From positions 870,923-934,922 of the forward strand of contig NW_006766889.1 of assembly GCF_000275845.1 (NCBI RefSeq): a DNA stretch of 64,000 nucleotides. The letters are read 5' to 3'. Every line of letters begins with the position of its first letter. Position 1 is the first letter of the stretch. Origin of the DNA: Dichomitus squalens LYAD-421 SS1. Its lineage: Eukaryota; Basidiomycota; Agaricomycetes; Polyporales; Polyporaceae. Under the pieces are notes generated by a model. The model did not search any database, was not told the origin of the DNA, and was given only the letters and a program-made list of their open reading frames with translations. A program made the position numbers and the translations under genes. Below, one piece after another: positions 1-12,118 of the stretch.

Positions 1-470
1 AGGAAGCGAGCGCTGAGGATGGCGGGGTGCCGGAAAGACGGGACAGACGCCGGGAGCGGGGAGTCCGGAGCGGGCTGAGAGAGGGGAGTGAAATGGGCAC
101 TGAGGGACCGGAAGTACCGGTCCAGTTCGCCGAGTCCGGAGACAGGCGGGGCAGGCGAGGCAGAGGGGAGGGGGCCATGAGGCAGAAGCGCGGCCTCGGC
201 CGCAAGGTTGAAGGCGAGTGCAGATGCCTCCGCATTGTGGAGGCGGGCCTGGGTGGAAAGGCCAGGGCCGTCGGGCTGCGTGTAGAGGCCGGCGGGCGTA
301 GCGGAGATTTGAGTGTCGCTGGGGACGTTGAGGGTGGGGAGGGGCGAGATGGAGCGGGCCATAGATACATCGGAACTAGTAGAGCTGGAGGGAGACATAT
401 GGGGAGCCGGGTCGACGGCAGGGGTTTTCTTTGAGGCAGCTTGGCCAGTAGAGGAGACTGTGGATGCCAT
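1..470 (-). CDS. Ser/Pro-rich hypothetical protein, 5' end only
   Basis: Reading the minus strand from the ATG at 470, the frame stays open for 156 codons to the window edge, so only the N-terminus is present. The protein is rich in Ser, Pro, Ala and Thr (a run of small and polar residues at 27-34, then SISPLPTLNVPSDTQ at about 40-54), and later becomes more structured (LHNAEASALAFNLAAEAALL, about 79-98). There is no signal peptide and no domain I can name. The first 120 residues look intrinsically disordered. It could be the N-terminus of a regulatory protein or of a retrotransposon gag-like protein; nothing visible decides between these. The start choice rests on this being the first ATG of the open frame. 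Confidence 0.5.
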   Translation of the reverse strand, partial: MASTVSSTGQAASKKTPAVDPAPHMSPSSSTSSDVSMARSISPLPTLNVPSDTQISATPAGLYTQPDGPGLSTQARLHNAEASALAFNLAAEAALLPHGPLPSASPAPPVSGLGELDRYFRSLSAHFTPLSQPAPDSPLPASVPSFRHPAILSARF

Positions 471-1584
471 TGTTAGTAGAGGACGATGAGGAAAGGACTC
501 ACGAGAGGGGATGGGAAGTGGGCGCTTATTGGGGATGGTGGTGGTACGAGTCGAAGGTGTTGAATGAATTGTTAGCAGTACGACGCCCGGCCGTAGCCAC
601 GTCACTGTACAATCCCTAGTCTGTCGCTACAAAGCCTTCGGTTTGAGCCCAAATCCCCTGTCTGTGTCTGAGTTCTGAGGTGCCGCTGGGCCCTCATCTA
701 TGCTGTTTTCTCTCATTCTAACAGATGCAAGTGAATCTTTGACTCCCAGTAGCTGGAGTGAAAGTTTCACTCGCAGTTGGTTTGCTGTGGCATGTGGTGT
801 AGTTCGCCGTGACCACGTGTGTGTTGATCTTACAGCAGGACTTGATGCCCGCGACGACTTGCGGGCGCGATCGACGTGCGACGGCTGCCAAGGATCGAAC
901 GTTCGGCACCCAAGTTGCAGTGCGGAGTTGCAGTGACGCTTGCCGTGGGCGCTAGCACGCGCAGGGAGGAGCCGGAGGATCAAGTCTTTCTCAGCTGTTT
1001 TCTCTTTCCTCTCGCCTCGTAGTAAGCCTCCTCAGACCCAGTGCATTTATCCGTGCTGAGATCCCCGCATTCCAGGCTTAGTCGCGCTACCAGAATGAAC
1101 GCCCCAGTACCCTGATGCACCAGGCTGACGCCTCCTAGGATAGCAGGAACGTTAAACGCGGCGCCGCTGCCCAAGCCACCGTACCGACTTCCCATGCAAT
1201 CTTGCGGTCAAGCCCAGCCCGCCCGCTCTGTGGTACTTCGAGCTCTAGGCAGCGAAATTTATGTGCGAGATCACGAGAAGACTGAGTAGGGTACTTCTGG
1301 CGCACGTCCTTAGAGCTCATAATATATGCGAGCGAAGTCTGTAAGACCGTGCTCCTGTTACTTAAGCTGCGGACATTCTATCTTGTCTTCAATCCGAACC
1401 TCAGTCAGCATTGTACTGATCGATGTGGTCGTGATGTCGATTACATACGACCTTACTGAGACTATCGTCTATAAGCTTATCGTGTAGCCGCGATGACGGA
1501 CCGATCTGTGCGTACACAGATATAAGCAACGCAAACGCAGTTTGAAGGTAGACAAACGCCATCGCGTCCCCAGTTCGCACAAAC
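471..1584. other. intergenic, no gene seen
   Basis: Upstream region shared by the minus-strand gene ending at 470 and the glutathione transferase starting at 1585. Short ORFs on both strands have no recognisable products and no conserved splice pattern. No tRNA, repeat or clear TATA box was found. Confidence 0.5.
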
Positions 1585-2475
1585 ATGCCGGAGCCGATCA
1601 TATTCTACGACCTCCCGCGCAAGCTCGGAGAAGGAATTCACAATAAGGCGTGGAACCTCAACACCTGGAAGACGAGGTACGCGCACAGCCGAAAAGGCCA
1701 TGACATCGTCACCATCCTCCTGCCCATCGCGCTCCGCGACCTGACCGACCTCTGCTCTTCCAGATACACCTTGAACATCAAAGGACTCCCGTACAAGACC
1801 GTCTGGGTCGAGTACCCGGACATCAAGCCCCTCTGCCTCAAGATCGGCGCGCCCGCCGCCGAGAGGCTCCCCGACGGCTCGCCCCTCTACACGCTCCCCG
1901 TCATCTACGACCCGAACACGCGTATGCCCGTCGCCGACTCCGCCGCGATCGCGCGCTACCTCGACGAGACGTACCCGGACACCCCGCGCCTGTTCCCGCA
2001 CGGGACCGCCGCGCTGCACGCCGCGTTCCAGGCGGCCTTCCTGGCGACGTTCTTCGCGGGCGGGCACTTCGTCTCGATCGGGCTGCCCGCGTCGCACGCG
2101 GTGATGAACGCGCCGAGCGCGGCGTACTTCCGGGCGACGCGCGAGGCCGTGCTGGGCAAGTTCTCCGAGTTCGCGCCGAAGGGGAGCGAGAAGCGCAGGG
2201 AGCACTGGGAGGGGCTGAAGGGCATCTTCCACACGTTCGCGACGTGGCTCGAGGCGGACGGGAAGGAGACGCTGTTCTTCGCCGGAGAGGAGGAGAAGAT
2301 CATCTTTGCGGATCTCGTCGTTGCCGGGGCACTCAGGTGCTTGCGCACCGTACTTGGGGACGAGAGCGAGGAGTGGCGGGATATCCTCACGTGGGACGGG
2401 GGCCGGTGGAAGCGGTTCACGGAGGCGTTTGAGAAGTACGAGGCGGTCGACGAAGGGTCGGTCGTCGAGCTCTGA
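1585..2475 (+). CDS. glutathione transferase, etherase-like (GTE) type
   Basis: Two exons, 1585-1676 and 1764-2475, give 267 residues. The 87-nt intron (1677-1763) is a multiple of three without stops, so the unspliced frame is also open. Removing it restores the thioredoxin-fold start, TWKTRYTLNIKGLPYKTVWV, which is the signature of basidiomycete etherase-related glutathione transferases. The N-terminal thioredoxin-like domain runs to about residue 95 and includes the glutathione-binding turn YTLPVIYDP and ADSAAIARYLDETYP. A helical C-terminal domain follows. Family knowledge: these cytosolic enzymes conjugate glutathione or cleave ether bonds, and are expanded in wood-decay fungi, where they deal with wood extractives and lignin fragments. 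The substrate here cannot be read from sequence. The next gene begins 1.7 kb away on the same strand. Confidence 0.88.
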   Translation: MPEPIIFYDLPRKLGEGIHNKAWNLNTWKTRYAHSRKGHDIVTILLPIALRDLTDLCSSRYTLNIKGLPYKTVWVEYPDIKPLCLKIGAPAAERLPDGSPLYTLPVIYDPNTRMPVADSAAIARYLDETYPDTPRLFPHGTAALHAAFQAAFLATFFAGGHFVSIGLPASHAVMNAPSAAYFRATREAVLGKFSEFAPKGSEKRREHWEGLKGIFHTFATWLEADGKETLFFAGEEEKIIFADLVVAGALRCLRTVLGDESEEWRDILTWDGGRWKRFTEAFEKYEAVDEGSVVEL

Positions 2476-4213
2476 GTGTGGATATGGAATAGGACACGGT
2501 ACTACACAGTAGTTTGGCTGCGAAGCTACCGCTCGGTGCTCGTTAGATCTTAACGGCGTCCACCAGTACATATGGGACACATACCAAAGAAGCAATTAAA
2601 GCGCAGGTGGAACTGCCCTGCTCATGCAAGATTGTACTCACGCCTTGTACGATCGGGCGGTCCGAACTGGGCCTGACATCAGCCATGCGCGCGAGATACC
2701 TCGACTGCCACGCTTGTGGCGCTCAGGTGGGAACGGAACCGAACATTGACCTCCAGACCGCGGCGTCGACACCCTGCTAAGTCGTACACGGTTGCGTCAC
2801 GTTTGTTAGATTGGCACAAGCCAGGGGGTGCTCTCAGAGGAAGATCGCCTATACCGCAGTTGCTGGCAGGCTGTGATGTTATTATGCACGCCAGGTGCGT
2901 GGGCGTAGTCAAGGGTCGCGATAGTTTAACTGCGGTCCTCCCTCAACAACACGCTGATCCCAATTTGCGTATGCAGTAGGCAGAGTGAAATGCGACGCTG
3001 AGTCCAATCTCATCGAACAGGTCCTGAGGTCCCCGCTGAACCTCATGAGGTACGTTGGCCACCCCCTCCCAATTTGTGAAGCGTATGCGATCTGTTCTCT
3101 GATGTACGGCCTCGTGCGTCTCAGTTTTCAGATTTTCGATAGAGCGGCGGCTCGCCCGGAGGACAAGGCGAGCACAGCGTGCGGCGCCGCTACGTCCACC
3201 CACCGGTCCCAACCCAAACCTGTGCCATCACCGGTCTATCCTCGTTCAGGGACGCCGGGTGCGCCTGACGTAGCGTGCTGTCCACATAGGATGCCTGTAC
3301 GCGTGAATCGAGTACGTTCTATGAACGCTCCTCAGGCACGGACGAGATGTCGTACGAATGACACGAACAATCCTAAATCTGGAGGTGCTGTGCGCGCGGA
3401 TAAGGCATGAGATGGTGTCTATGGCCTGACACACCACAATCTGGCCTGAAGGAGCTTCGTAGTGGTCAAGAGCTGGCGTAATCTGCTCCCACAGATCGCT
3501 GCTGTATGCGCAGGAAGGGGGGTGTGGGTGTCCGCCTGTGTCCGTATTCCGAAGATGGAGTCAGGCACTCACGGACGAGAGGGAGATGTGCGTAAACGCC
3601 CGACGACCCCGGGGCTTCTGATCACGGTACGTTTCGTCGGTGTCTACGATGCGCTGGCCGGGGGAACGAAGGGGATGAAACAGAGGACTCGGGGGATGGC
3701 CGAGGTGCCGCAGTCAGAGAAAGTTTGTTGATATGGTGGAGGATCAGCTCGAATGAGCACTGCGAATAACGTCTCGTGCGAAACAAGGTAGGGGCTATGC
3801 AGAGCCACACCAGTGAAGGAAGATACTTTCTGCTGTCAGAGTGGAAGCCAATGTGCATACTGGTTTGTGGTATGTCGTCAGGAAATGAGATCGAGTGGTG
3901 AGAGTGTAGCGTAGCGACGGGAAGATAGGAGGGGGAGGAGACAAGGAAACGATGCACAGGAGGGATATCAGGGAAGAGGATGGAAGTTGGCGTGGATGTG
4001 TTAGTTGCTGTGTTCGCTGTCTGCTTGGACGGAGGCGTGCGGGCGCCAGTAGCGAGCGCGGCCAGATCCCCATCGGGCGCCCAGCGTGGTATACTAGTAC
4101 TACGGCTCCCGTCGCCTCCTCCCACACCGCCACCCTTTCCCTCTCTTCTCTCCTCCTCTTCATCTGCCCCCCTCCTCGTCGTTGCTCGTCCGGCTCTCAG
4201 GTAGACCGCCGCC
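2476..4213. other. intergenic, no gene seen
   Basis: 1.7 kb between the glutathione transferase and the DUF6533-type gene. Small ORFs in several frames (for example 2985-3410 plus, 3622-4278 minus) lack recognisable domains and the intron pattern of neighbouring genes. The pyrimidine-rich stretch just before the start codon at 4214 is typical of fungal promoters and 5' leaders. Confidence 0.5.
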
Positions 4214-5940
4214 ATGTCCGACAACTCCACCGACTCGGGCAACTCCACCGACTCTGGCGTCCCCGACCTTTCCGACATCCTTCCGCCCTACCTTAACCTC
4301 CCTCCTCACCTCTCCGCCCAGAAGTACTTCTTCGTATGTACGCTGACCGTCGCCGCATGGGACACGCTCGTGTTGTCTCCCCGCACATGGCGACTCCTCC
4401 GCACCAAGGAATGGCCTCCATTGAAGATCCTCTTCCATTTCCTCCGTCTCTTCATGCCGGTGGAGTTCACTATCGTTGGTGAGTAACCTTACGCGCTACC
4501 GTCCCTTCGCATTTCGCTCACTAGATCGTTGACACCAGGCGTTGCATTCTTTGACACCAAGTGGTCGCAAGCAGTGAGTCCATCAACTCCCCACCTTTCG
4601 GAGTGCGGTCAAGTTCCCGCTCAGCTATCTGAGCGGGGGTCTTGGGTAATGACACCGATCTGCTCGGCGGATGAGCACATCCCACGGCGCTTCTCTGGCG
4701 CGTGGGTGGAACGCAATCTCTGGGGACTTATCCTAAATGGAACGACAGGGCTAATCAAACTCATTCCAGCAATGCTCTCACTTCTTCCTCTTCGAGCCTA
4801 TCTGCACGGCCATCCTTCTCGCCGCCTGCTCCATCGTTCATGTCATCCGCATTCACGCTATCTACGAGAAGAACAGGAATATCCTCTACAGCATGGGTGG
4901 TCTGCTCGCGTTCCAAGTTGTCATCACCGCCATCTGTTGCGGATTCTACCGGTGTAAGTGTCCATTCATATGTTGAGAGATTCCGCTGTTCGGTTCCTAT
5001 CCAAGTATGCTCGTTGGACACGCCGGGTCATTCGGCTTGGATAGCCCATTTTTGGCATATGCTTGGATCGGTCTTCTTGTGCTTCGCTTGCTTCTCATGA
5101 TGGTTTCTATTTCAACGTGGGAGCTGAGCTCCGTCTCCCTGAGTTGCAGTCAAGTTTTTCACTTGAACCATCCATGCTGACGTCGTATCTACTGCAGCAA
5201 CACCACTTCTTGAAGGCCAAGGCTGCATCGCAGAGCCCAAGGCTAATTGGGTCGGCATTTACTGGCTATCTGCAACCCTCACGTACACCGCCTCGGTGCG
5301 TTCATCACACACCTTCGGCGTATCATGAACTCAAACTGACGTGCTGCTTCTCGTTTCTCAGTTCGCCCTCGCAGTGCAGCGCTCTCTCCGCTCGCTCAAG
5401 ATCAAGCCTCTCTCGTACTGGAAGCTCATGCTCCGCGACGGCCTGAACCTGTACGGCGCGATCTGGATCGTCAACATGGTCAACATGCTCTTCTGGTTCA
5501 TCATCAAGCCCACGGGCCCCGACGACCCCATCCGCACCATCGTCACCTCGATGGCCGCCGTCCTGACCGCGTCGATGACCATGCGCATCATCCTCGCCGT
5601 CCGAGGCTCGCTCGCCAACGGCGGCTCGTTCGCCGTCTCGTCCACGAGCAACCCTAGCCGCTCCGGCAACACGACGCACGTCATCTCCGCGAGCCGCCCC
5701 GCCGGCCAGCCGCCGGTCAACCCCGTCCTGTCGCTCCGGGGGCCCACGGAGCCCGCGTACGCCGTGCCGCTCGACCATGCGGACAAGGTCGGCGCCGACT
5801 GGGACGGCAAGAGCTCCGTGGGCGGGCGCGACCAGAAGGTCACGGAGATCTACCCCACGGACTCGCCCATCAACCATACCGGCGTCCAGGTCACCGTCGA
5901 GACAGAGAACGACATCACGTTCGAGAAGGAGAAGAACTGA
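4214..5940 (+). CDS. DUF6533-type multi-pass membrane protein
   Basis: Five exons: 4214-4478, 4539-4573, 4770-4953, 5198-5295 and 5362-5940, all joining in phase. The N-terminus carries the Agaricomycete DUF6533 pattern: a hydrophobic helix, then DTLVLSPRTWRLL, then a Trp-Pro turn (EWPPLKILFHFLRLFMPVEF). More membrane segments follow (FEPICTAILLAACSIVHVIR; GGLLAFQVVITAICCGFYR; a segment in the last exon ending LFWFII). A conserved luminal-type stretch PLLEGQGCIAEP contains a Cys. The C-terminal tail of about 130 residues is hydrophilic and Ser/Pro-rich, so probably cytoplasmic. The family is large in mushroom-forming fungi and has no established biochemical role; a receptor-like function is often guessed, but nothing here proves it. 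Confidence 0.85.
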
Positions 5941-7828
5941 GCGCTGCGTCTGTTGCTGCTCTTTCTATCTCTATGGGCTACTGCGTTCCTCTGTCTCCGT
6001 AAGCTTATATCCGGGATATAGATGATGGAGGATGGATGGAAGGAATCCTTGGGGCCGCAAAAGGAGGGGACGATGCAAAGTGCACATGAGCGTTGTCGTC
6101 GCTGACGATCGTCTCTGCGCCCCGCTGCTCTATTTATTTCTTGGTCATGTCGCTCGTCCCTCGCCACCGATGTCCACGTCAGCGCCGCCGTCGACCGTTG
6201 CCGCCCTTCGTTACGCCCTGCTCCGTTGCTGCAATATACGCCCGTGTTGACTGTCTTTGTGCCTTGCTATGTACGTGCTACGAGACCTGCGGCCTGAAGC
6301 TTTCTACCTACGTCCGTTTCCGTACCGCTATCTCTAAGAGCTCTGTTATTTTTGGTTCCTACCCCCCGTTGCGTGGCGCGGGGACGCGAGTGACTGGCTA
6401 GTGCCCTCTTTCTGTGCGTGCTTGCTAAGTGTCTGTCTGTAGTACCACTCGGCGGTGTAATATATCCTTATACATATAGAAGAAGCTGATCCTGCGAGCC
6501 TGCGGGTCAAGTCAACAGGACACGGAAGGCAAGACGGAATGTGTTTCCGGAAATCCGTGTTGCCCTGCCTTCCCCGCTTCGCATTCCTCGGATCCCACTC
6601 CCTGACGGGGCGAGATGCCGCCTCCTTTTCGTAGCTCGGCCGCAGAGATAGTGTTTCATCAGGTGCATCGGTCCAGGTAGCTGACAGTTGCTTGGATGAG
6701 CCACGTCCCATACATATGTTCGTTCTCCGTAGCGCTGCATGGTGGATGCACGACCGACGTCCGCCGACCTCTTGTCTCGCAGGCTTACCTAGGAACGACG
6801 GCGCACCTTTGACCATGCCGTAACCAGAAGACCTGGAGATGGGAGACGAGGAAGACAGACAACCATAGATAGCATTCGACAGCACTGGCAAACATGCACG
6901 AACACCGCGACTCGACAAAGGGGTCCGGGAACGAACGACCCGACAGCCCTGATTCGGATAGCAACGAAACAGCGACGAACAAGCAACGCGAGCATGATTA
7001 GTTTGATAGTTAGGTGGAGACAGACAGACGATCTAAAACGCACGAGGGAGAAGAGACGTTTGACGGTTAAAAGAATTGATTTTGGGCGAGAAACAGACTC
7101 AGATGATGCTAGCGGATCGATCATACAGGTGGCGGGCGGCATGTGTGTATGTGTAAGCGTACGTGCGTGCGTATCGTGTTGTACTTGGATGCATATAGAA
7201 CAGCGAGGTTGGATGCGGGTACTAATGATGGTACAGTATGAGGGGCGCGGCGGCTACGTGACAGACGGTACGGCCACCGACGCGGTATCGGTATCGAGGT
7301 GAGACAGCGAGGCTACTTTGTCCGGTTTCCATAGCGAACAGATGCAAGACGATGCCCGGGAGATTTGCAAGGCGGGGTTAAGGCGCGCATCGAACACGGG
7401 AAGGGATGGAAGGGAGGAAGGAGATGGGGCGACGAATGTGATGACAGATGGAGGACCGCGCAGGTGGCCAGTGCGGTGCGACGCAGAGTGCACGTAGAGG
7501 AAAGTGGGACTGACAGAGGACAGCAGCTGAGCGAAGGGCAGCATAGCATAGCGAGATAATAAAAAACAGATGCGACGTAGGAAGGGAACGGACAAGTCTT
7601 CGACGTGCGTCACACGCTACCACATCCGTAGCGGGGCGGGCGAATGGCGCTCTTCGTGGCATGCAGCAGCAAAGTAGCCGCGAGGGCCACTAGCGACTCA
7701 CGGTCGATCGAGTGCGCATGACGGCCCAAGCCATGGGGCCAGATATTGAGACGGCCGTCAAGAATAGAGGAGTGGCGGTGACGGCGCCGGGTAGACAATC
7801 ATATCATACTGTGTATGTGGATGCATCC
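5941..7828. other. intergenic between convergent genes, no gene seen
   Basis: Space between the 3' ends of the DUF6533-type gene and MPS1. It is compositionally plain, with short ORFs on both strands that have no recognisable product. It presumably holds both 3' untranslated regions. The minus-strand ORF at 6346-6918 was considered and not accepted because it shows no domain. Confidence 0.5.
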
Positions 7829-10390
7829 TCACAGCATCTGGCGACTCGCCGCCGCGGAGAGCGCCGCGTCTCGATTGATATGCTTCAACTCGCTGACGAG
7901 CCGCTGCAACGCACGCCGCCATTCAGTACAAGCTCAACATTTATCTAGAACGAGAGCAGACTGACCTCAGCCTCGGCCGCCAGACGTTCCTCGTTCCAAC
8001 CATCAATCCCGTCGGCCCCCCTCCTCAACCCGTACTCAAGAAGTTGCCGCATATAGTGTGGGTTGATGATCGTCTCGTCCTCGCGCAGCTGCAACTCGGG
8101 GTACTGCGGCGGCGGCGGGCTGGGGCTCGGCGCTCTCGACGGTTCGGCTAGTACGCCCAGAGGGTACAAAAACAAAAACGCAAACAATCAGCACCCACAC
8201 GACGCGAAGCGACCCGTGCACACTCACGCTCGAGCCAGTTCTGCTGCAGCAGCTCCGGGATCGTCGCCCGCGCCTTCGGGTTCCGCACCAAGCAGCTCTT
8301 CATCGTGTTGATGATGCTCTGCGGCACCCGCACCCGCAGGTGCTCCAGCTTCTGCGGGGGGCTCCCCGTCCCTGTCGTCGCCGACGCGTCCTTGCGCCGC
8401 TGCGCGACGGGCACCGCGTACTCGGGGAACTCGATCACGTGGCTCTCGTCCGGGATCACCTTCATCTTCTGGTACACGTTGAAGTTCTGGAACGGCGGCT
8501 GCCCGTACACCATCTGGTAGAGGATGCACCCGAGCGACCACACGTCCGACGGGCGGCCGACCTTGAGGCGGCGCATGCCCTCGGGCAGCTCGATCGCCTC
8601 GGGCGACATGTAGTTCACCGTCCCGATCTGGTGGTCGCGCTGGATGTTCGTCGTGTCGTTCGCAATCGCGTTGGCGATCCCAAAGTCGATCAGCTTCAGC
8701 TGGCCCTTGACCAGCACAAAGTTCGCCGGCTTCAGGTCCGAGTGCACGATCTTCTCCTCGTGGATGACGTGCACCGCCTGCAGCATCTGCTTCCAGTAGT
8801 ACGCGACCCACACCGGGTCCATCGGCTCCTTCTGCTGCTCCTGCAGCAGCTTCGCCAGGTCGATCTCCCCGCACTCCATCACGAGGAACAGCGCTCCCTT
8901 CGAGCTGCCCCCGCCCTGCTTCACCTCGCTGTCCAGCAGCCGGATGATCCGCTGGTTACCCTCCAGCCGCTTCAGCAGCGCGATCTCGTTCATATACCCG
9001 CTCATCGTCTCCGCGTCCACCTTGTCCAGTGCCACCCGCTTCAGCGCGAAGATCTCGTGGCTCCCCGTCATCACCCGGAACACCCGCGACGACCCGCCCT
9101 TGCCCAGCAGGTCCAGGCGCTGGTACCCCTTCTTGTTCACGATGATCGTCCGCGATGACCCTCCGCGATCGCCCGACTGGCTCGGCGCCGCCATGAGCGG
9201 GACGGGCGCCGACTTGGTCGCCTGTATCGGGGGCTGCTGGAGCTCGCCCTCCTCCCAATGCGCCTGCTTGTGCGCCTGCGCGTCCTGCGCTGTCGGGCTC
9301 CGACGGTGCCTTGGCGGCTCGACCGCCGTCGGGCTGCCCGACCCGCCGCGCATCGTGTCCGAGTCCTTGCGTTCGTGCCGCAAGTGCGGGCGTGCGACGT
9401 GTGTCGGGGATGGCGCGGGGACGTACCCCTGGCCCGCGCCCTGTGCCTGCGCGGCGCGGGCTGCGAGAGATTGTCAGCGTCATCTGTGGTCGGCAAGAGG
9501 TCATACGCACCTGCGGCCTCTTCTGCCTCGCGCCGAGCGTACCCCTCCTCGAGCGCGATCTCCCGCTCCTGCCTCAGCTTCTCCTCCAGTGTCACCCGCC
9601 GCGCGCCCAGCGCCGTCCCCGGCCTCACGTGACCAGCCATCGGCCGTTCCGGCAGCGGGTCCATTGGCGGTGGTGCGTCGCTCAGGCTCGCGGACCGTCG
9701 CGGCCGGATCGGCTGGGGCTCCTCCCCCGACGGCACCTCCGGTATCCGCTCGAATCCTAGCGACTTACCGATAGACCGCGCGGGGCGGATTGCGCGCGCC
9801 CGCTGGTTCTCCTTCTCGTCAAACGCCGTGGCTGTCGAAGGGAAGGGGGCTGTCTGGATGTTCGGTTTGGGCTGCACGTCGCCCTCGGGGAGGTCCTCGA
9901 GGCGGACGCGGCGGGGGCCCCCGAGCTTGCGGCCGGTGGCGGCGTTGGTAGCGGCGAGGGTGGTGAAGCCGCGTGAAGTGCCTGCGGGAGTGATAGCTTG
10001 GGGGCCGGAGGTAGCACGCTGGAATTGTCGTGGCTGGTAGAGCGACTCTTGCGGGAGGGACTCTGAGCGGGCCAACGGAGGGGGACGGGAGTAGGTCGCA
10101 GCCGGGCCGCCGAGAATGGGGGAGGGCGCCTTGGGCGGGGAGTCGGAGGGCGTTGGAGGGGTGGAGGATGCCTTGGAGGAACCCTTGGAGACGCGGACGA
10201 TCTCGCCGCGGGAATTGCGCTCGTAGTTGAACGAGAGGTCGGACAGGTCGCAGGCGATGGACGAGTCGTCCGAGTTGGCGGGGGAGACTTGGACCTTTTG
10301 GGGGCCATCGCGCGAGGGAGGGGGAGAGTGAGAAGGCGTACCGGGTGACGAGGCATGACCCTCGACGAGTGTGTAAGAGCTAGTGAACAT
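7829..10390 (-). CDS. MPS1: MPS1/TTK-family dual-specificity protein kinase
   Basis: Four exons on the minus strand: 10390-9511, 9460-8228, 8147-7966 and 7903-7829, giving 789 residues with phase kept at every junction. The first ~400 residues are low-complexity Ser/Pro/Arg-rich, as is usual for the Mps1 regulatory region. The kinase domain starts near residue 406 with LLGKGGSSRVF (Gly loop) and ALKRV (ATP-binding Lys). The catalytic loop reads VHSDLKPANF, with Ser in place of the usual Arg of HRD, as in known Mps1/TTK kinases. LIDFGIAN is the DFG motif, and GTVNYMSPEA the activation segment end. Family role: spindle assembly checkpoint and, in yeast, spindle-pole-body duplication. A last 75-nt exon ending in a Ser/Ala-rich helix is preferred over stopping in the preceding intron at 7945, because its sequence is clearly coding-like. 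Confidence 0.93.
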
Positions 10391-10994
10391 GCGGAGATGA
10401 GAGTCAGCGTTCTAGGTCGACGAGTGCTGCAAGAGAGTAGACATCAGCTCTGGCCACCGAGCGATGGGAAGCGAGTAGTACGTACGATGAGTGGGATAAG
10501 ACGAACCTATTGTCTAAAAGGACGCGTGGTGGATGTATGCGTCGGGAATCTATGTAATTATTGGACAATCACGCGGTGAACAACGTCGAGTATGCAAGGA
10601 AACGAACCGGTGGAGATTGTTCTTGCGGGGGCCCTAGGGCGGTGGATAAAGAGGAAGTTTAAGGGGGTGGGCCGGGGAAGAGGACGTCTGGGAAGGTCGA
10701 GGGCGGGCGGCGGGAGACGGAAGGGCAGCGAGCAGACGCGACCTTTGTTGGACTTTGCAGACGCCCGCCACCAGTTGAACTCATGCACCACACGAGGCAC
10801 TCGCGGTCATGTGCCCGCGGCCACTCGACGCGTCCTCTCGCGCCAAGACCGCGCGCTCTGTCGCATCCTTGTCACATCTTTCAGCGCAACCTCCCTTCAA
10901 CCTCACGCAGACTTCCACCCGGTAAATGATTCTTGAGCATTGCAGCAAGACCACAATCACATATGTACGCGTCTACTCATTTCCTTCTAACCCC
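10391..10994. other. intergenic, upstream of MPS1
   Basis: About 600 bp between the MPS1 start and the 3' end of the alpha/beta hydrolase; both genes are on the minus strand. It is the presumed MPS1 promoter. A GC-rich plus-strand ORF (10592-10936) has no recognisable product. Confidence 0.45.
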
Positions 10995-12118
10995 CTAGAT
11001 CCCATGCTTATCGAACAACTTCAAGATCTCCTCACCAATCTCTTCCAGTGCACTTTCCCTGTGTCCAAATCAGTAAGTACAAAAACCGCGCGAACTCCTA
11101 ACACACTCACAACGCGAAATGCCCCGCATCCACCAACTTCACCGTCGCGTTCGGGTTGTCCCTCTTGAACGCCTCCGCCCCCGGCGGCACGAAAATCGCG
11201 TCGTTCTTGCCCCATACCGCCAGCACCGGCGGCTGGTGCTCCCGGAAGTACTTGTGGGACTTCGGATACAGCCGCACGTTCGTCCCGTAGTCCAGGAGGA
11301 GCTTGAGCTGGATCGCCGCGTTCCCCGGGCGCGTCATCAGGTAGTAGTCCAAGTGGTACGTCTCTGGGGGGACGGCGGACGGATCAGGAGCCCCGTTAGT
11401 GTACTAGAGAGAAGGCCCGGTCGTCGAGGTGAGCTCGTCTCTTTCGTGCTGACGCTTGGGGGGGAGAGAGGAGGGAGGGGTGCTCACCTGCCACTTGGTG
11501 ACCTCGAGGCTGGTGACCTTCTCGAGCGCCGCGAGGTTCTCCTCCGACGGGTTCGCCCACGCCTTCTTCACAGGGGCCCAGAAGTCCTCCCCGAACCCGT
11601 CCTCGTACGCGTTCCCGTTCTGCGACACGATCGCCTTGATCGCCTTCGGGCGCTGGAGCGCAAGCCTAGAGGGCGCATGCACATCAAACCTCAGTCCCGG
11701 TCTCCTCGTCCCACACGTGAGAACATGTCGCGTGGATGGCGCACCTGAACGCGGTCGGCGCCCCGTAGTCGAACACGTACACTGCGAACTCCGTTATCGC
11801 GAGCGCGTCCAGGAACGCGGCGACCGTGTCCGCCAGCGCCGCGAACGTGTACTCGTACGCGCGCGCCGCGGGAACCGCCGTGAACCCATACCCGGGCAAG
11901 TCGGGCGCGAGCACGCGGTACCTCGCCGCGAGGACCGGGATGAGGTTGCGGTACTGGAACGAGGACGCGGGGAAACCGTGCAGGAGGAGCACAACGGGGA
12001 GCGCGGAGGGGTCTGCGGCGGAGGCGGAGGCGGAGGCGGAGGCGGGGACGGCCTCGCGATAGAACACCTCGACGCCGCCGTCGACGGTCACGGTCTTCAC
12101 TTGGGTGGGGGCTGCCAT
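10995..12118 (-). CDS. alpha/beta hydrolase with Asp nucleophile (epoxide hydrolase/dehalogenase type)
   Basis: Four exons: 12118-11745, 11665-11488, 11403-11111 and 11058-10995, giving 302 residues. The fold is marked by the oxyanion-hole motif LLLHGFP (44-50), the strand-turn [11 protein letters not shown] (69-79) and the nucleophile elbow VFDYGAP with Asp117 as the predicted nucleophile. The catalytic His lies in DAGHFALE near the end. An Asp nucleophile points to epoxide hydrolase or haloalkane-dehalogenase-like chemistry rather than a Ser esterase. No signal peptide, so probably cytosolic. The last 64-nt exon ([20 protein letters not shown]) is preferred to the stop at 11107 because it adds the usual C-terminal helix. 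A decayed copy lies upstream at 12699-13147. Substrate unknown. Confidence 0.88.

Noticed and set aside
840..920. Possible tRNA B-box-like sequence (GGATCGAACG)
   Set aside because: No matching A box, acceptor stem or anticodon arm can be built around it.
1477..2595. 372-residue minus-strand ORF opposite the glutathione transferase
   Set aside because: Arg/Glu/Leu-rich product with no domain; it is the antisense shadow of a GC-rich exon.
7904..7965. MPS1 stop at 7945 as gene end
   Set aside because: It falls inside a good GT-AG intron; the following exon gives a coding-like helical end in phase.
8340..9158. Long plus-strand ORF opposite the MPS1 kinase domain
   Set aside because: His/Leu/Arg-rich product mirroring the codon bias of the kinase on the other strand.
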